Numbered from the stretch's first letter, positions 14,940 to 24,198 are shown. The stretch: DNA of 64,000 nucleotides from Ensifer sp. IC4062 (GCF_020193575.1 NZ_JADYVD010000017.1:1-64000), one strand, 5' to 3'. The notes: a model not told the origin generated them from the sequence alone. Program-made: numbers and translations.

Positions 14940-15425
14940 CTAGTTGATGCCCAAGTTTACTTTCCTAAAGCCTGCGAAGTTGCCTGATGGGTCATATTCG
15001 ACCTTGAAGACGCCTTGGCACTTCATGGGCGCTGGAGCCCCATTGTCGCTGGTAAATCCGCGCGTGGCGGCCAAGGTTTCCTTTAGCAAGCCTGTGATCG
15101 CTGTGATGTTCTCATTGGCTTTGCTGTCTACATCGGTGCTGAGGCTGGTAAGATTCCAGCCATCATTGAGGGTGGGTGTTGCCTTGACTGCGCCCATACC
15201 GGCAGAAATCGTTATGGCATATTCCTCGGTTTTGTCGGGCAGATAGAATGGCCTCACATCGCATGTGACAGTCTTTTCCGTCCTGGTTTCGACAAGAGCT
15301 AGGTAGGGTGCAGGCCGCCAATAGCGGATGCCTTGCTGATTGTGGGATGTAACGCGCTTGACCTGCACTCCAGCGCAAGAGGTCAAGACGAGAGCGATTG
15401 GCATAAGGCATAGCAATGCACGCAT
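14940..15425 (-). CDS. lipoprotein of unknown function
   Basis: A 161-aa protein starting MRALLCLMPIALVLTSCAG, with lipobox LTSC (acylated Cys at about residue 18). ATG complementary to 15423-15425 has AAGGG upstream. The mature part is beta-rich with the sequence KTVTCDVRPFYLPDKTEEYAI. The region 14,743-14,939 between it and the small secreted protein is AT-rich and gene-free. No family is recognised. Confidence 0.65.
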   Translation of the reverse strand: MRALLCLMPIALVLTSCAGVQVKRVTSHNQQGIRYWRPAPYLALVETRTEKTVTCDVRPFYLPDKTEEYAITISAGMGAVKATPTLNDGWNLTSLSTDVDSKANENITAITGLLKETLAATRGFTSDNGAPAPMKCQGVFKVEYDPSGNFAGFRKVNLGIN

Positions 15426-15711
15426 AACGGTTCCCTTGAAGCGATGCGAGGTGACTGCAGGATGTGGACGAAACCCCCAATGTTTCACGGCATGATTGCA
15501 TTTCACACGATGGCTGTCGATGGAGCTTCTGCGTTCGGGGGGAAATCAGGCGGTTGGCGATATCGTAGGCAGAGGCGGCACACCTTCAAATTAAGTGGGT
15601 ATGATGATGACAAAAGAGGCGAGGGGACGTGCAAGCGCTCTTTTAGGTGGTATCGTGCTGTGCCGATAAGGTGCGAGAATCATGAAGGTTTGCCGGAGTC
15701 GAGGAGGCGCC

Positions 15712-16002
15712 GTGGTTGAGGTTGTCGATGAGTTATTACCGCCTCTGACGAAGGAGGAGGTCTTTGTATTCAAGGTCTATAAGAGCCCGAAGGATGGCGA
15801 GACCGTGCTCGGTTATATGGAGCCGTTTGGTGTCGTCCATTCCGACGGACGCGCCGTGACTTGGATATCAACCCCATTCGGGGTCCCGGTGGCGAAGGCT
15901 TTTGTTGATGTCATCGAACTCGCTGAGGCGCATGGGGCGAAGGCGGTCTTGATCAACGACCCTGATAAGCTGTTTCCCAGCCAAGCAAGGGACCAACAAT
16001 GA
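15712..16002 (+). CDS. protein of unknown function paired with a DUF2513-like gene
   Basis: About 96 aa. GTG 15712 with GAGGAGG at 15701-15707 is the best start; ATG 15682 in frame has no ribosome site. The sequence is alpha/beta (VFVFKVYKSPKDGETVLGYMEPFGVVHSDG, TPFGVPVAKAFVDVIELAEAHGAKAVLINDPDKLFP). It overlaps the next gene by 4 bases (ATGA), so the two are expressed together. Confidence 0.6.
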   Translation: MVEVVDELLPPLTKEEVFVFKVYKSPKDGETVLGYMEPFGVVHSDGRAVTWISTPFGVPVAKAFVDVIELAEAHGAKAVLINDPDKLFPSQARDQQ

Positions 16003-16379
16003 AGCGTGATATGGACCTCATCCGCCTTCTCTTGCTTGAGATTGAGGCGAAACACGATGGAACCGGACGTGCGGTGAATGTGCAAATCGATGGGCGACCA
16101 CGTGACGAAGTAACTGAGCACCTTTTCATGCTGGCGGAGGCGGGGCTCATTGAGGGGCGGGATGCCTCGCACTTGCAGGGGCGAAATTTCCTGGTGCTCC
16201 GCATGACCTGGAATGGCCACGAATTCCTCGACGGCGTACGGGACCCCCAAATTTGGGCGGAAACCAAGGAGGGGGCCAAGAAGGTTGGGGCGTTCAGCCT
16301 CGATGTCTTCAGCGCCATCGCCAAGGGCATTGTCAAAAAGAAGATAGCGGACCTGTCGGGGGTGGAGATTGATTTCTAG
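15999..16379 (+). CDS. DUF2513-like winged-helix protein
   Basis: A 126-aa protein. The start MKRDMDLIRLLLLEIEAKHDG, followed by HLFMLAEAGLIEGRD and RMTWNGHEFLDGVRD, follows the DUF2513 pattern, a winged-helix-like family found in phages and mobile elements whose role is not established. It is translationally coupled to the upstream 96-aa gene. A two-gene regulatory or defence-related unit is possible. Confidence 0.7.
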   Translation: MKRDMDLIRLLLLEIEAKHDGTGRAVNVQIDGRPRDEVTEHLFMLAEAGLIEGRDASHLQGRNFLVLRMTWNGHEFLDGVRDPQIWAETKEGAKKVGAFSLDVFSAIAKGIVKKKIADLSGVEIDF

Positions 16380-16481
16380 CAGTTGATGCGGTCGCCTCCA
16401 GTTAACCCGCATACTGATTAAGCTACCGGTTCGATTCGTTAAGCGGCTCTTCTAAGCCAAGCGCCTTCGTTACCGTGAGAT

Positions 16482-18113
16482 CTAAAAAGGACTGTCTTCG
16501 GCTTCTAAGTCTAGGTTTGGGTCCAATTCGTCAAATTCACCCTCTAAATCAAGCTTCAGCTCCAATTCATCGAGACGGCGTGGGCCATCATATCGACGGT
16601 CGAAGCGGGAAATTGGATGGTTGAGATAATGTTCATCCAGAACTTTTGGTAAGCTTGAGTTGGGAATCTGAGCTACAACCCTTCGCACCTCCGCACCATC
16701 TTTGTAGCCAATGGTGTACTTGCGGGTTGCCGAAGCGGCACTTTTGAGGCGCTCTTCAGCCTCCGGTGAGAAGCGCCCAGTTGTCCAAAATTCGAATTGA
16801 ATTTGGTGGTTCGAAAAATTGTCAGACTTTAGCCATCGATAGATGCCGGGTACTTTAGTCGTTATCCAGTCTTCAACGTCCTCGATGCTGATCATTTGGC
16901 CAGGCTGATAGCCCTTGCACTCGTATACTGAAACTTGATTGCCTAAAACGCGCAATACATCCAATTCCGCTTTGAATTCGGTATCTCCGCTAACGGTATG
17001 TAGTCGTCTGCCAATATCGATACTGCCCCCGTACATGCATTGTGCAGCATGCCCCACAATCATCTCAAAGAGCGCCCCTCGAAGGTTAGTTGCCGCGCCT
17101 TCGATACCGCTTAGCTTATCAAAAAGCTCGGAAATCGTTTCTGGTCGAGAGACCGCGATTGCGGCTGCTTTGGAGAGAGTCTTCAATAAGGTGGCAAGGC
17201 CCACGGCCACGTCCTTGCCAAACAGCGAGTAGGGGGTTGCAACGACCACGCCATTTGAGCGTCCCAAACGTAAAGCCTCGCGTGTATAGCTATCGGCAAT
17301 ACAGACGGGGAGGAGGCGTGGTAGGTTTGGAAGGCTGCTGCTCAATTTACACTTTCTGATGAAAGCGGCCATCGCCATCTCGTCAATCTCACCGCCAGCA
17401 ATGGCATCGCAGACCAAAAAGCCGGGGGTTATCTTCCCGCCATCATTGTAAGTAACCAACGGGCGCAAATAAGTCGGTCCGCAGAGGTCCCATTTGAAAG
17501 TGCCGTAACGGGGGACGGGTGATATTAGTTCTCGAACCTCTATGCGATCGTAGCTCGCCATCCCGAGGCGTTTAGCCCAGTCTCTTACTGCCGAAAGGAG
17601 AATGTTTTCGGTTATCAGACGAGCCCTAAGATTCGCCGCATCCGGCAAACCAAAATGGCCGTCGGCATCAATTGCTATACAGGGGCCGATTCCATCGATC
17701 TCAGTTCGGCGCAGGAATCTAACAGCTTCCAGTCTTTCGAGTACGGTTTGGCTGGCAACGTGTCCGGCCTGGCGGATAGGCGAGCCGCTGATGATATCGA
17801 AATAATGAAGGGGGACGATTCCTCCCCGCGCTAATATGGCCCCGATTGCTGGTCCGTAAGCGGGGCTTGCCTGACCCATATCGCGCAGGAGTGCACGCCA
17901 ATAGCGCTCCTTCTTGTAGTCATTGTCATGATAGAGAAAACGCGTGTTCTTCGGAAAAACTAGACCTGAAAGCTTTCTGATTTTCGTTCCGCCCCTTGAT
18001 ACGCGTTTGCGTGCGGCCTCGGCAGAGACCCCTCGTTCCATCAATCGCTGGGTGAGGACGCTAGAAAGGCAGGGGCCGTCTGTTAGGAGCCAGGATTCGA
18101 TAACGTTGCTCAT
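16482..18113 (-). CDS. winged-helix plus PD-(D/E)XK-like protein of unknown system
   Basis: A 543-aa protein. Residues 1-75 look like a winged helix (SVLTQRLMERGVSAEAARKRVSR). The C-terminal half carries a PD-(D/E)XK nuclease-like pattern: Glu350 in GALFEMIVG, Asp385 in EFKAELDVLRVLG, and Glu398-Cys-Lys400 in VSVYECKG. The central part (about 195-300) is unassigned. The acidic tail is rich in Asp/Glu/Leu. It lies 198 bases downstream of gajB on the same strand in a defence cluster. I infer an anti-phage or restriction-like nuclease. I do not recognise it as part of any named system. Confidence 0.65.
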   Translation of the reverse strand: MSNVIESWLLTDGPCLSSVLTQRLMERGVSAEAARKRVSRGGTKIRKLSGLVFPKNTRFLYHDNDYKKERYWRALLRDMGQASPAYGPAIGAILARGGIVPLHYFDIISGSPIRQAGHVASQTVLERLEAVRFLRRTEIDGIGPCIAIDADGHFGLPDAANLRARLITENILLSAVRDWAKRLGMASYDRIEVRELISPVPRYGTFKWDLCGPTYLRPLVTYNDGGKITPGFLVCDAIAGGEIDEMAMAAFIRKCKLSSSLPNLPRLLPVCIADSYTREALRLGRSNGVVVATPYSLFGKDVAVGLATLLKTLSKAAAIAVSRPETISELFDKLSGIEGAATNLRGALFEMIVGHAAQCMYGGSIDIGRRLHTVSGDTEFKAELDVLRVLGNQVSVYECKGYQPGQMISIEDVEDWITTKVPGIYRWLKSDNFSNHQIQFEFWTTGRFSPEAEERLKSAASATRKYTIGYKDGAEVRRVVAQIPNSSLPKVLDEHYLNHPISRFDRRYDGPRRLDELELKLDLEGEFDELDPNLDLEAEDSPF

Positions 18114-18311
18114 GAAAAATAGGATGTCACACTCCGCTATTTATAACAATACTACACACCGTCGGGCTTCGTTTTTCGGCGCTTTCATATTTCTAAATAA
18201 AATCATATATTTGCAGCGACAAAAATTGGGTTTAATCGAGTGCCGATGTCACGGTTGATGTCACACAAGACTCTCTGCTCAGAATTAGCGCTGTTCAAAA
18301 GATAGGAAGTT

Positions 18312-20114
18312 TCAAGAAGCTGCTTCTTCTAACACTGGTGTTTTTTGCTTGGTGTCGCGCTTCGCGGAGGGTTTCCGAGGAGCCGTCCAGACGTGGTAGG
18401 GTACGCCTGACCCCTTCATAATCTCTGTCATCGCATTTACTTGGCCTTCCGGAACAGCGAGGGCTGCGAGCTTCCGGGCTCTCGTCAGGCCAACATAAAG
18501 CACACGGAGAGCCTCGGACGTTGCCGAGGCCCTTTGCGTCCAATGATCCATGACGTTTTCCGATGAACCATCGACCACGACGCAGACAGCATCATAGGCG
18601 CGGCCTTTGGCTTCATGGATGGTGGCATAGGGGAGGCCGCTTACACTATCCCGACCAGCGATCAGTGAATCGGCCCAATCGCTTTTACGAGGCCTCCAAG
18701 TCACCTTTACGCCCGTCAAGCGGAGTATTTCCGCTTTTGCCATGGTCAGCCATGTATCGATCGTTATTGTGGTACAGTGGGGCGGTAAATGTTCAAGGAG
18801 TACAACAGCTTTGCGGTGATATTCCCGCATCCGCTCCTGACTTTCCGAAATTGAACGGAGACTGGACACTTCATCCTCGTCATGTCCTTCTATCGTCATG
18901 AGAAGTCTTACGGTAGATTTGACCGTGTGTGACCGCTCACGAGGTGAGCTTCCAGGGCGATGATAATCCGCAACGGCTCCGGCTAACCGCTTTAGCCCAT
19001 CACTCTTAACGTCCCCTTGCGAGGTGTTTCCTGAGATGCGTGCTGCCAGTTTACGCTTGTGGGCCAGAACTATGCTGTTTTCTTTAGGCAGCTTGGATGC
19101 GTCGAGAAGTTCGCCGAATTTGGCTCCAACCGCAGCCTTCGATGTGGTGGAATCCTTATACGGCACAATGTGTATAACGGCGGGAGAATCGCGATCTATG
19201 CCGACAGCCAGGTCGGGCGTGCTGCGTCCGGCGTCACGCATTGTTGCGGCGGCAGCGCAGATTGTTTTGGAGCTGCGAAAGTTACCGTTCATTATCAGGG
19301 AAGGTAGCTTTCCGACAAAGGGCGCGAAATTGGTAGAGGAACCGTTTCTGAACCCATAAATCGCTTGATCCGGGTCGCACACGACTACGAGGTTCGCTCC
19401 GTGCATTCTCAGCCATTCCAATACATAAACGTCATCGTCATTGCAGTCCTGCGCCTCATCCACGATGATTTCTACAAAACGGGCGGCAATTGCTTCGCCT
19501 AGTGCTTTTGCACGCTCAGGATTCTCCTTCAGAAATTTAATCGCAGCCTTTCGTGCAGCGGTCGCGGCGAGCATCGCCTTTCGACGAAGGCCATCAAGCC
19601 TGCGTTTTGCTGCTGTCTCATAATGGCTTCTAACCCCAGCTTGGGCCGGAGTGAGCGAACTGTGTCGATTGGCGGCCAATAAACCCGTCTCGCCATCAAA
19701 ATAATGAAGAGGAAGGGGCGGAGCAGCAACTCCGGGGCGTCCGTGGGGGATCGTGATACCTTCCCAGCGATCCACAACCGTCGGTCGATCTACGCAGCCA
19801 GGAATCCCAAACGGCATTAAAATAAAGTGATTCAGGAAGGCATCGAATGTCCCTACGAAATGAGGAAAGCCCAAGGGGGACGAGCTAGTCTCAGAGCCAT
19901 ACTTTTCCTTGAATTCGTCAACAGCGCTGTTTGTGAAGGAAAGTACCGCGATGCCCTGTCTCAGGCCGAGAGTGCCAGAGACGGATATTACCCGTCTCAC
20001 GAGCGTCAAAGTCTTACCCGCTCCCGGGCATGCTTCCACGTAGCATTCGCCCTTGTGCTCGACTATTTTTTGCTGACGCGCTTCTGCCTCCGATCGGGCT
20101 TCGTCATCCGTCAT
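18312..20114 (-). CDS. gajB: UvrD-like helicase, Gabija component GajB
   Basis: A 600-aa superfamily 1A helicase. Walker A is ACPGAGKT (28-35), motif Ia VLSFTNSAVDEF, motif II VDEAQD (218-223), motif III CDPDQAIYGFR, motif IV GNFRSS, motif V ATIHEAKGRAYDAV and motif VI LYVGLTRARK. Its ATG overlaps the stop of the OLD-family gene upstream by 4 bases. That gene order, OLD/TOPRIM nuclease then UvrD helicase, defines the Gabija anti-phage system. It is a little longer than the described GajB (about 500 aa), partly from the C-terminal tail. Confidence 0.88.
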   Translation of the reverse strand: MTDDEARSEAEARQQKIVEHKGECYVEACPGAGKTLTLVRRVISVSGTLGLRQGIAVLSFTNSAVDEFKEKYGSETSSSPLGFPHFVGTFDAFLNHFILMPFGIPGCVDRPTVVDRWEGITIPHGRPGVAAPPLPLHYFDGETGLLAANRHSSLTPAQAGVRSHYETAAKRRLDGLRRKAMLAATAARKAAIKFLKENPERAKALGEAIAARFVEIIVDEAQDCNDDDVYVLEWLRMHGANLVVVCDPDQAIYGFRNGSSTNFAPFVGKLPSLIMNGNFRSSKTICAAAATMRDAGRSTPDLAVGIDRDSPAVIHIVPYKDSTTSKAAVGAKFGELLDASKLPKENSIVLAHKRKLAARISGNTSQGDVKSDGLKRLAGAVADYHRPGSSPRERSHTVKSTVRLLMTIEGHDEDEVSSLRSISESQERMREYHRKAVVLLEHLPPHCTTITIDTWLTMAKAEILRLTGVKVTWRPRKSDWADSLIAGRDSVSGLPYATIHEAKGRAYDAVCVVVDGSSENVMDHWTQRASATSEALRVLYVGLTRARKLAALAVPEGQVNAMTEIMKGSGVPYHVWTAPRKPSAKRDTKQKTPVLEEAAS

Positions 20115-21982
20115 GCTACAAGCTCTGAAATCGCCTGTTGGAGATAGGCGGGAATCTCAAAGGCCTCAATGTGATCGCCGTAGGCTTTCTTTGCAGCCTC
20201 CACGTTTCCATCGTGCAGCTTAAGAATAAAATTGGGCACATACTCAGGGTCTTTAGGTGAAAGAGCAAATGCCAGCGATTGCGCGTAATCACCTTTTCGG
20301 ACCGCGTTTGTCCGACTTGTAAAAAGCCCTAAGAATGCATTTGGACGTTCTGCTTCGGGTACGCCTTCAATCTGACCGGCCCATTTCTTTTCTGATTTGG
20401 GATGGAGATCGAGAAATGCTGCCTTGAGCAAAGGTGCGTTGGCAGCGGTGAATAACGACTGTTCGAGAGTTACCTCGTTCACGGCTACGCTCAGTTTGTC
20501 TCCGACGCCCATAGAGGCTGCGAGAGTTTTTAATGCCTCTTCCCGGTCTCCCGGCGCATCCGGATCTCGATCGGTTACAACTACCAACTTCTCTGCGATG
20601 CAAGGCGCTTCCTGCCCAGGTGTGAGCAGGAGTAAAGCGTAAGGCTCAAAGTCAACGCCCTCAATTGACACGAGAGAAGCAGACTGGAACCGCTTCCATT
20701 TTTGCCTATCAGCGTGAAGTGGATCTCCCCGGTGCTTGAATATCCGTTCGGCAAAAACGGGCAGGAGAAGCGTCTCTGCCATGCCCTCAATAAGCATCAC
20801 ACGCCCACCAAATAGCATTGCGGAGCGTGTAACATCGAGATAACGGCTGATCTTTGCCAGTTTGCGCTTTTCAATGTCCAGAGCGCGAATGGCAATTGCC
20901 GATGATGCAGGTCGCATGTCAGTGCCCGGCGACGAACGCATCACGACCAGATTTTCTGGTTCAATCCAGGCGGTCAGATTCGGGGAGTGGGTCGTAACGA
21001 TAACCTGTATCCGTCCCTCTGCTTCACCGGGTTTACGAACAGCTTGACTGCTTTGTTTTGCTTTTTCCTGCAAAAAGTCCAACACAAGCATTTGCAGTTG
21101 AGGGTGAAGATGCGCTTCCGGCTCTTCAACAAGGAAAAAGGTGAGATCGGCGTCTTTCGCCTTTTCAAGCTCCATTATAACGGTTGCCATGAAGAGGAGA
21201 TTCGCGTAGCCGAGGCCCGAATGGCGAAGCTCTTCCGGGCTTATATCCACGTCTGCGAGCTTGAACCGTAGATCACGTGCAATGTCATAGAGGCTTTCGT
21301 TGTCTGAGAAGCCGAGGGCGGCTTTTTGTTCTCGTGCACCTGTCGTGAGATCGCGCAGAAGCAGTCCGATTTCGCCATCAATTGCGGTGAGAATGTCGCT
21401 TGTTTGCGCTCGTTGGAGATCAGACTTGAACTTTTCTTCTTCATCTTTGCCTACGAAGTAGCGAAGAAGCTGCACAACTCTTGTTGGATTCCCAGAAGCA
21501 AGTGCTCTCTGCGCGTCTCGAAGCGGAGGCAAATAAACATAACGAATTAGATCGGCTGATCCAGCTTCAGGTTGGGCCTCAAACTTTCCCGCCCAATATT
21601 TTGGTTTGTAGCGCTTTCCATCGTCTTTTGAAAATATCAGCCCGTAATGTGCTTCCGATTTAAGAGGATTGGGAACCGCTGATATCAGAAGCCCTTTCTG
21701 GGCAGGGCTTAAATCAGTGATACATGCTTTAATTTTGAAATACTTATCCTTCGCTTCTTTATCCTTCGCTTCTTTATCCTTTGTTTCGCGCCGAATGTCA
21801 GACTCTTCGCAGTATATTTCGCGACGTCCATTAGTTGGCAGGAACAGGAGCCGAAGAGCATCGACAATGTTGGACTTCCCGCCGTTGTTCTCGCCGACAA
21901 TCGCGGTCAGATGAGGGTGGAATGTGATTAACCCGTTCTCGAATGATCGGAAGCGCTCCAAGCGAAGTCGATCAAGATACAC
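20111..21982 (-). CDS. gajA: OLD-family ATPase/TOPRIM nuclease, Gabija component GajA
   Basis: A 623-aa protein. The N-terminal ABC-type ATPase has Walker A GENNGGKS (30-37), Walker B FFLVEEPEAHLHP (282-294) and H-loop TTHSP (330-334). The C-terminal TOPRIM domain has the conserved Glu in MLIEGMAET (about 399) and VVTDRDPDAPGDR (about 468-480). This is the class 2 OLD architecture. With the coupled UvrD-like gene it forms Gabija, in which GajA cuts DNA when nucleotides are depleted during infection. An in-frame KDKEA repeat (about 68-80) is unusual. Confidence 0.9.
   Translation of the reverse strand: MYLDRLRLERFRSFENGLITFHPHLTAIVGENNGGKSNIVDALRLLFLPTNGRREIYCEESDIRRETKDKEAKDKEAKDKYFKIKACITDLSPAQKGLLISAVPNPLKSEAHYGLIFSKDDGKRYKPKYWAGKFEAQPEAGSADLIRYVYLPPLRDAQRALASGNPTRVVQLLRYFVGKDEEEKFKSDLQRAQTSDILTAIDGEIGLLLRDLTTGAREQKAALGFSDNESLYDIARDLRFKLADVDISPEELRHSGLGYANLLFMATVIMELEKAKDADLTFFLVEEPEAHLHPQLQMLVLDFLQEKAKQSSQAVRKPGEAEGRIQVIVTTHSPNLTAWIEPENLVVMRSSPGTDMRPASSAIAIRALDIEKRKLAKISRYLDVTRSAMLFGGRVMLIEGMAETLLLPVFAERIFKHRGDPLHADRQKWKRFQSASLVSIEGVDFEPYALLLLTPGQEAPCIAEKLVVVTDRDPDAPGDREEALKTLAASMGVGDKLSVAVNEVTLEQSLFTAANAPLLKAAFLDLHPKSEKKWAGQIEGVPEAERPNAFLGLFTSRTNAVRKGDYAQSLAFALSPKDPEYVPNFILKLHDGNVEAAKKAYGDHIEAFEIPAYLQQAISELVA
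21744..21788 (-). repeat. 15-bp in-frame tandem repeat within gajA
   Basis: The unit TTATCCTTCGCTTCT occurs at 21744-21758 and 21759-21773, with a partly degenerate third copy to 21788. It encodes KDKEA repeated in the ATPase domain of GajA. Copy-number change would lengthen the loop by five residues without a frameshift. Confidence 0.8.
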
Positions 21983-22189
21983 TTCTGGAAATCTTTCCTT
22001 TGAATAATTTCAGCTAATTCGATGGTAGGACACGAATATCACAGATTCGAATAATACGCACTGCTGGTTGTAGATATTAGCCACTGCCTTTGGCAGAGAC
22101 TAATTACCGGGTGAAAGGGGTGTCCTCTTCTCTGAGGATGCTTTTCATTGTCGATAGCTGGGGACCATCGCGGTAAACCAAATCCACTT

Positions 22190-23338
22190 TTAAGAGAGTC
22201 CAGTCGCGTTCAGAAGTGAGATAGCTATTCGGCTGGCATCCAGAGGCGGTTCAGCCAAGCTGGCAAGAAAGTTGTTCTGCTCTTTTGCTACTTCCCGCAG
22301 AAGGTCGTCTATTTCGTTTGAAAGATTGTGAAGCCCCCGGATTTTGTCATCGCTGTCGAAGATTCGACGAGAGCCGTCTGGGACCCTGAGCGCTTTGGCG
22401 TGCTCGATATTGCGCACCAGATGGTCAAGATGCCTCTGTGCTTCTGCCAGGATTGCAAGTTCGTAGATCGAACCTTGGCTCAGTGCTTGGTAGTCTGCAT
22501 GGTACATCGTTGCGGCGATATCGAAGCTGGGTAAGGGGATGCTCGTGCCTTCGGCTTCCGCGTCACTTCTGACGTTCTTGCAAAGGCGGATTGCTTTCTT
22601 CAGTCCACCACTGACCGCTTCATCAACATCGTTGATCTTCTTTATGTGGAGGAAGGGCCAGTTATCCAGGGTCGTAGGCACTTTTTTGTTGAGAATTGTC
22701 ACCGCACGATCGTGCTCCTGACCCGATACTTGATAGGCGGTAGTGTCGAACCAATGCGAAGGAACCACGTCAACCGGACGGGCCAGTGATCCGCCGGAGA
22801 TGGCTATCGCTTTCCCTCCGGTCGTATCAACCTCTGCTTTGGGAAAGCTCGATATCAGAATATTCTCGCATGCCCCGCGAAGGTCTAGCAGGACGCCGAT
22901 GGAGGTTCTGGACGATGGACTCGTATAAAATCCAAGCTGGCTGCGTTGACCTGTTCGGTCGTAGGTATAGAAGTCAGTGCTTAGGGTTAGCAGATCAACG
23001 TCGCTCACGCCCCTGATGTGAATGTCTAAGGGAACCGACCCTTGTAAGCGGAATTCGACGTTGTCTCCGTGGGCATTCAGACCATTCTTAAGCTGGTTGG
23101 CTACGCGCTCAGCCGTTTCAATGCTGATGCGGGTGTAGTCGGAATCGACCGCTTGCATTGCCCCTAAAGCATAACGGGTATTTGGCTTATTTAACGCGCG
23201 TTTTTCCCATGGTTCTTGCTGCTGGCTTTTGCGGAGAATCGTATCCACTGCCAAGCTTTCATTAACCCTATTGAGTCGATCCAATCCCCCTCTGCGGGTG
23301 CGGAGCTGTGTTAGGCGCTTATTGATATCGCGTGCCAT
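22190..23338 (-). CDS. CBASS CD-NTase (cGAS/DncV-like nucleotidyltransferase)
   Basis: A 382-aa pol-beta-fold nucleotidyltransferase. The signature is present: Gly100-Ser101 in FRLQGSVPLDI, Asp113 and Asp115 in GVSDVDLL, and a third acidic residue Asp190 in RPVDVVPSHW. The C-terminal part is the helical bundle typical of CD-NTases (FDIAATMYHAD and following). On phage infection such enzymes make a cyclic oligonucleotide that activates the partner effector. The start ATG abuts the stop of the 2TM effector gene (TAG-ATG). No Cap2/Cap3 or HORMA/TRIP13 genes are present, which gives a minimal type I CBASS. The nucleotide product cannot be told from sequence. Confidence 0.88.
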   Translation of the reverse strand: MARDINKRLTQLRTRRGGLDRLNRVNESLAVDTILRKSQQQEPWEKRALNKPNTRYALGAMQAVDSDYTRISIETAERVANQLKNGLNAHGDNVEFRLQGSVPLDIHIRGVSDVDLLTLSTDFYTYDRTGQRSQLGFYTSPSSRTSIGVLLDLRGACENILISSFPKAEVDTTGGKAIAISGGSLARPVDVVPSHWFDTTAYQVSGQEHDRAVTILNKKVPTTLDNWPFLHIKKINDVDEAVSGGLKKAIRLCKNVRSDAEAEGTSIPLPSFDIAATMYHADYQALSQGSIYELAILAEAQRHLDHLVRNIEHAKALRVPDGSRRIFDSDDKIRGLHNLSNEIDDLLREVAKEQNNFLASLAEPPLDASRIAISLLNATGLS

Positions 23339-23965
23339 CTATGCCCTCTTGAGCCTCAGTGTTCCGAACGTGTCACGTCCATAACCGTTGAAATACTCCC
23401 CTTCGGCACTCTGCCGGTCTGTAGCGAATTTGAGCTCGGCGCAGCCCCGATGTTCCCGCAGTGCGGTTTCTCCGATTACGGGTTCATTCTTGTAGTGATA
23501 AAGCAGGACGTAGCCGTCGATGGGATCAACGACGAGAGCTGCTGTGATGCTGTTGGAGCCCGACGACTTGGTTTTTAGGCGTACCCGCAGCTTGTCCCAG
23601 CTTTGAAGGATGGTAATTTTTCCCTGCCATTCGTATTTGGTCGTGCCGTCAGGGTTCAGGGTACGGCCGTCGCACTCCCAATCGCCGCTTAGGTCGGGAA
23701 CTTTGAGCAATGAGCTCAGGGGATTCCAGCGCCAAATATAGCGGTCAAATAACCAATATAGGACCGAGAACACCGCGCCTGCTCCGACAAGCGACAAAAC
23801 GCTGGGCGGTAAAGTTGCATTAACTCCCACAAGCTTTGCTAAATCGACGAGTGTTAGCAGTAAGAATACACATCCTGCCGAGACCGCTGCGGCTATGAGA
23901 CTTAGCCAGCGGCCGACTTTCGCTCGGTTCATTCCCCCAAGTAACGCGTATTCATGGTCTTGCAT
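23339..23965 (-). CDS. cap15: Cap15-like CBASS effector (2TM plus beta-barrel)
   Basis: About 208 aa. Two membrane helices (VGRWLSLIAAAVSAGCVFLLLTLVDL and VLSLVGAGAVFSVLYWLF) are followed by a beta-strand-rich domain starting LLKVPDLSGDWECDG and containing YEWQGKITILQSWDKLRVRLKT. This is the S-2TM-beta/Cap15 architecture, in which cyclic-nucleotide binding to the barrel causes oligomerisation in the inner membrane and its disruption. ATG at 23965 or GTG at 23980 are both possible starts; neither has a strong ribosome site. The gene directly precedes the CD-NTase, consistent with CBASS. Confidence 0.85.
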   Translation of the reverse strand: MQDHEYALLGGMNRAKVGRWLSLIAAAVSAGCVFLLLTLVDLAKLVGVNATLPPSVLSLVGAGAVFSVLYWLFDRYIWRWNPLSSLLKVPDLSGDWECDGRTLNPDGTTKYEWQGKITILQSWDKLRVRLKTKSSGSNSITAALVVDPIDGYVLLYHYKNEPVIGETALREHRGCAELKFATDRQSAEGEYFNGYGRDTFGTLRLKRA

Positions 23966-23982
23966 GTGATTGACGCCCACGC

Positions 23983-23999
23983 CCTAAGTATCCCTTAGG
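23983..23999. promoter_or_regulatory. palindrome upstream of the CBASS operon
   Basis: CCTAAG-TATCC-CTTAGG, a perfect 6-bp inverted repeat just upstream of the effector start. It is a candidate operator or mRNA-leader hairpin controlling CBASS expression. The remaining 24,000-24,198 is AT-rich and gene-free. Confidence 0.4.
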
Positions 24000-24198
24000 T
24001 TGAAGGTTAGCAGAGTCGTGTTCACGTGCGCTAGAACAAAAGAGGAATACTTTGCATTTGCCCACCGAAAAAATGGACGATTAATTGAACGGATTCCGGG
24101 TGCTGTGGCAGGCAGAAGTGAGAATTAGCACGTATTTTAGCACAAAAAAATTATGCAGTTAAATTATGTATATATTACAATATGATACGGCAGTCTCC

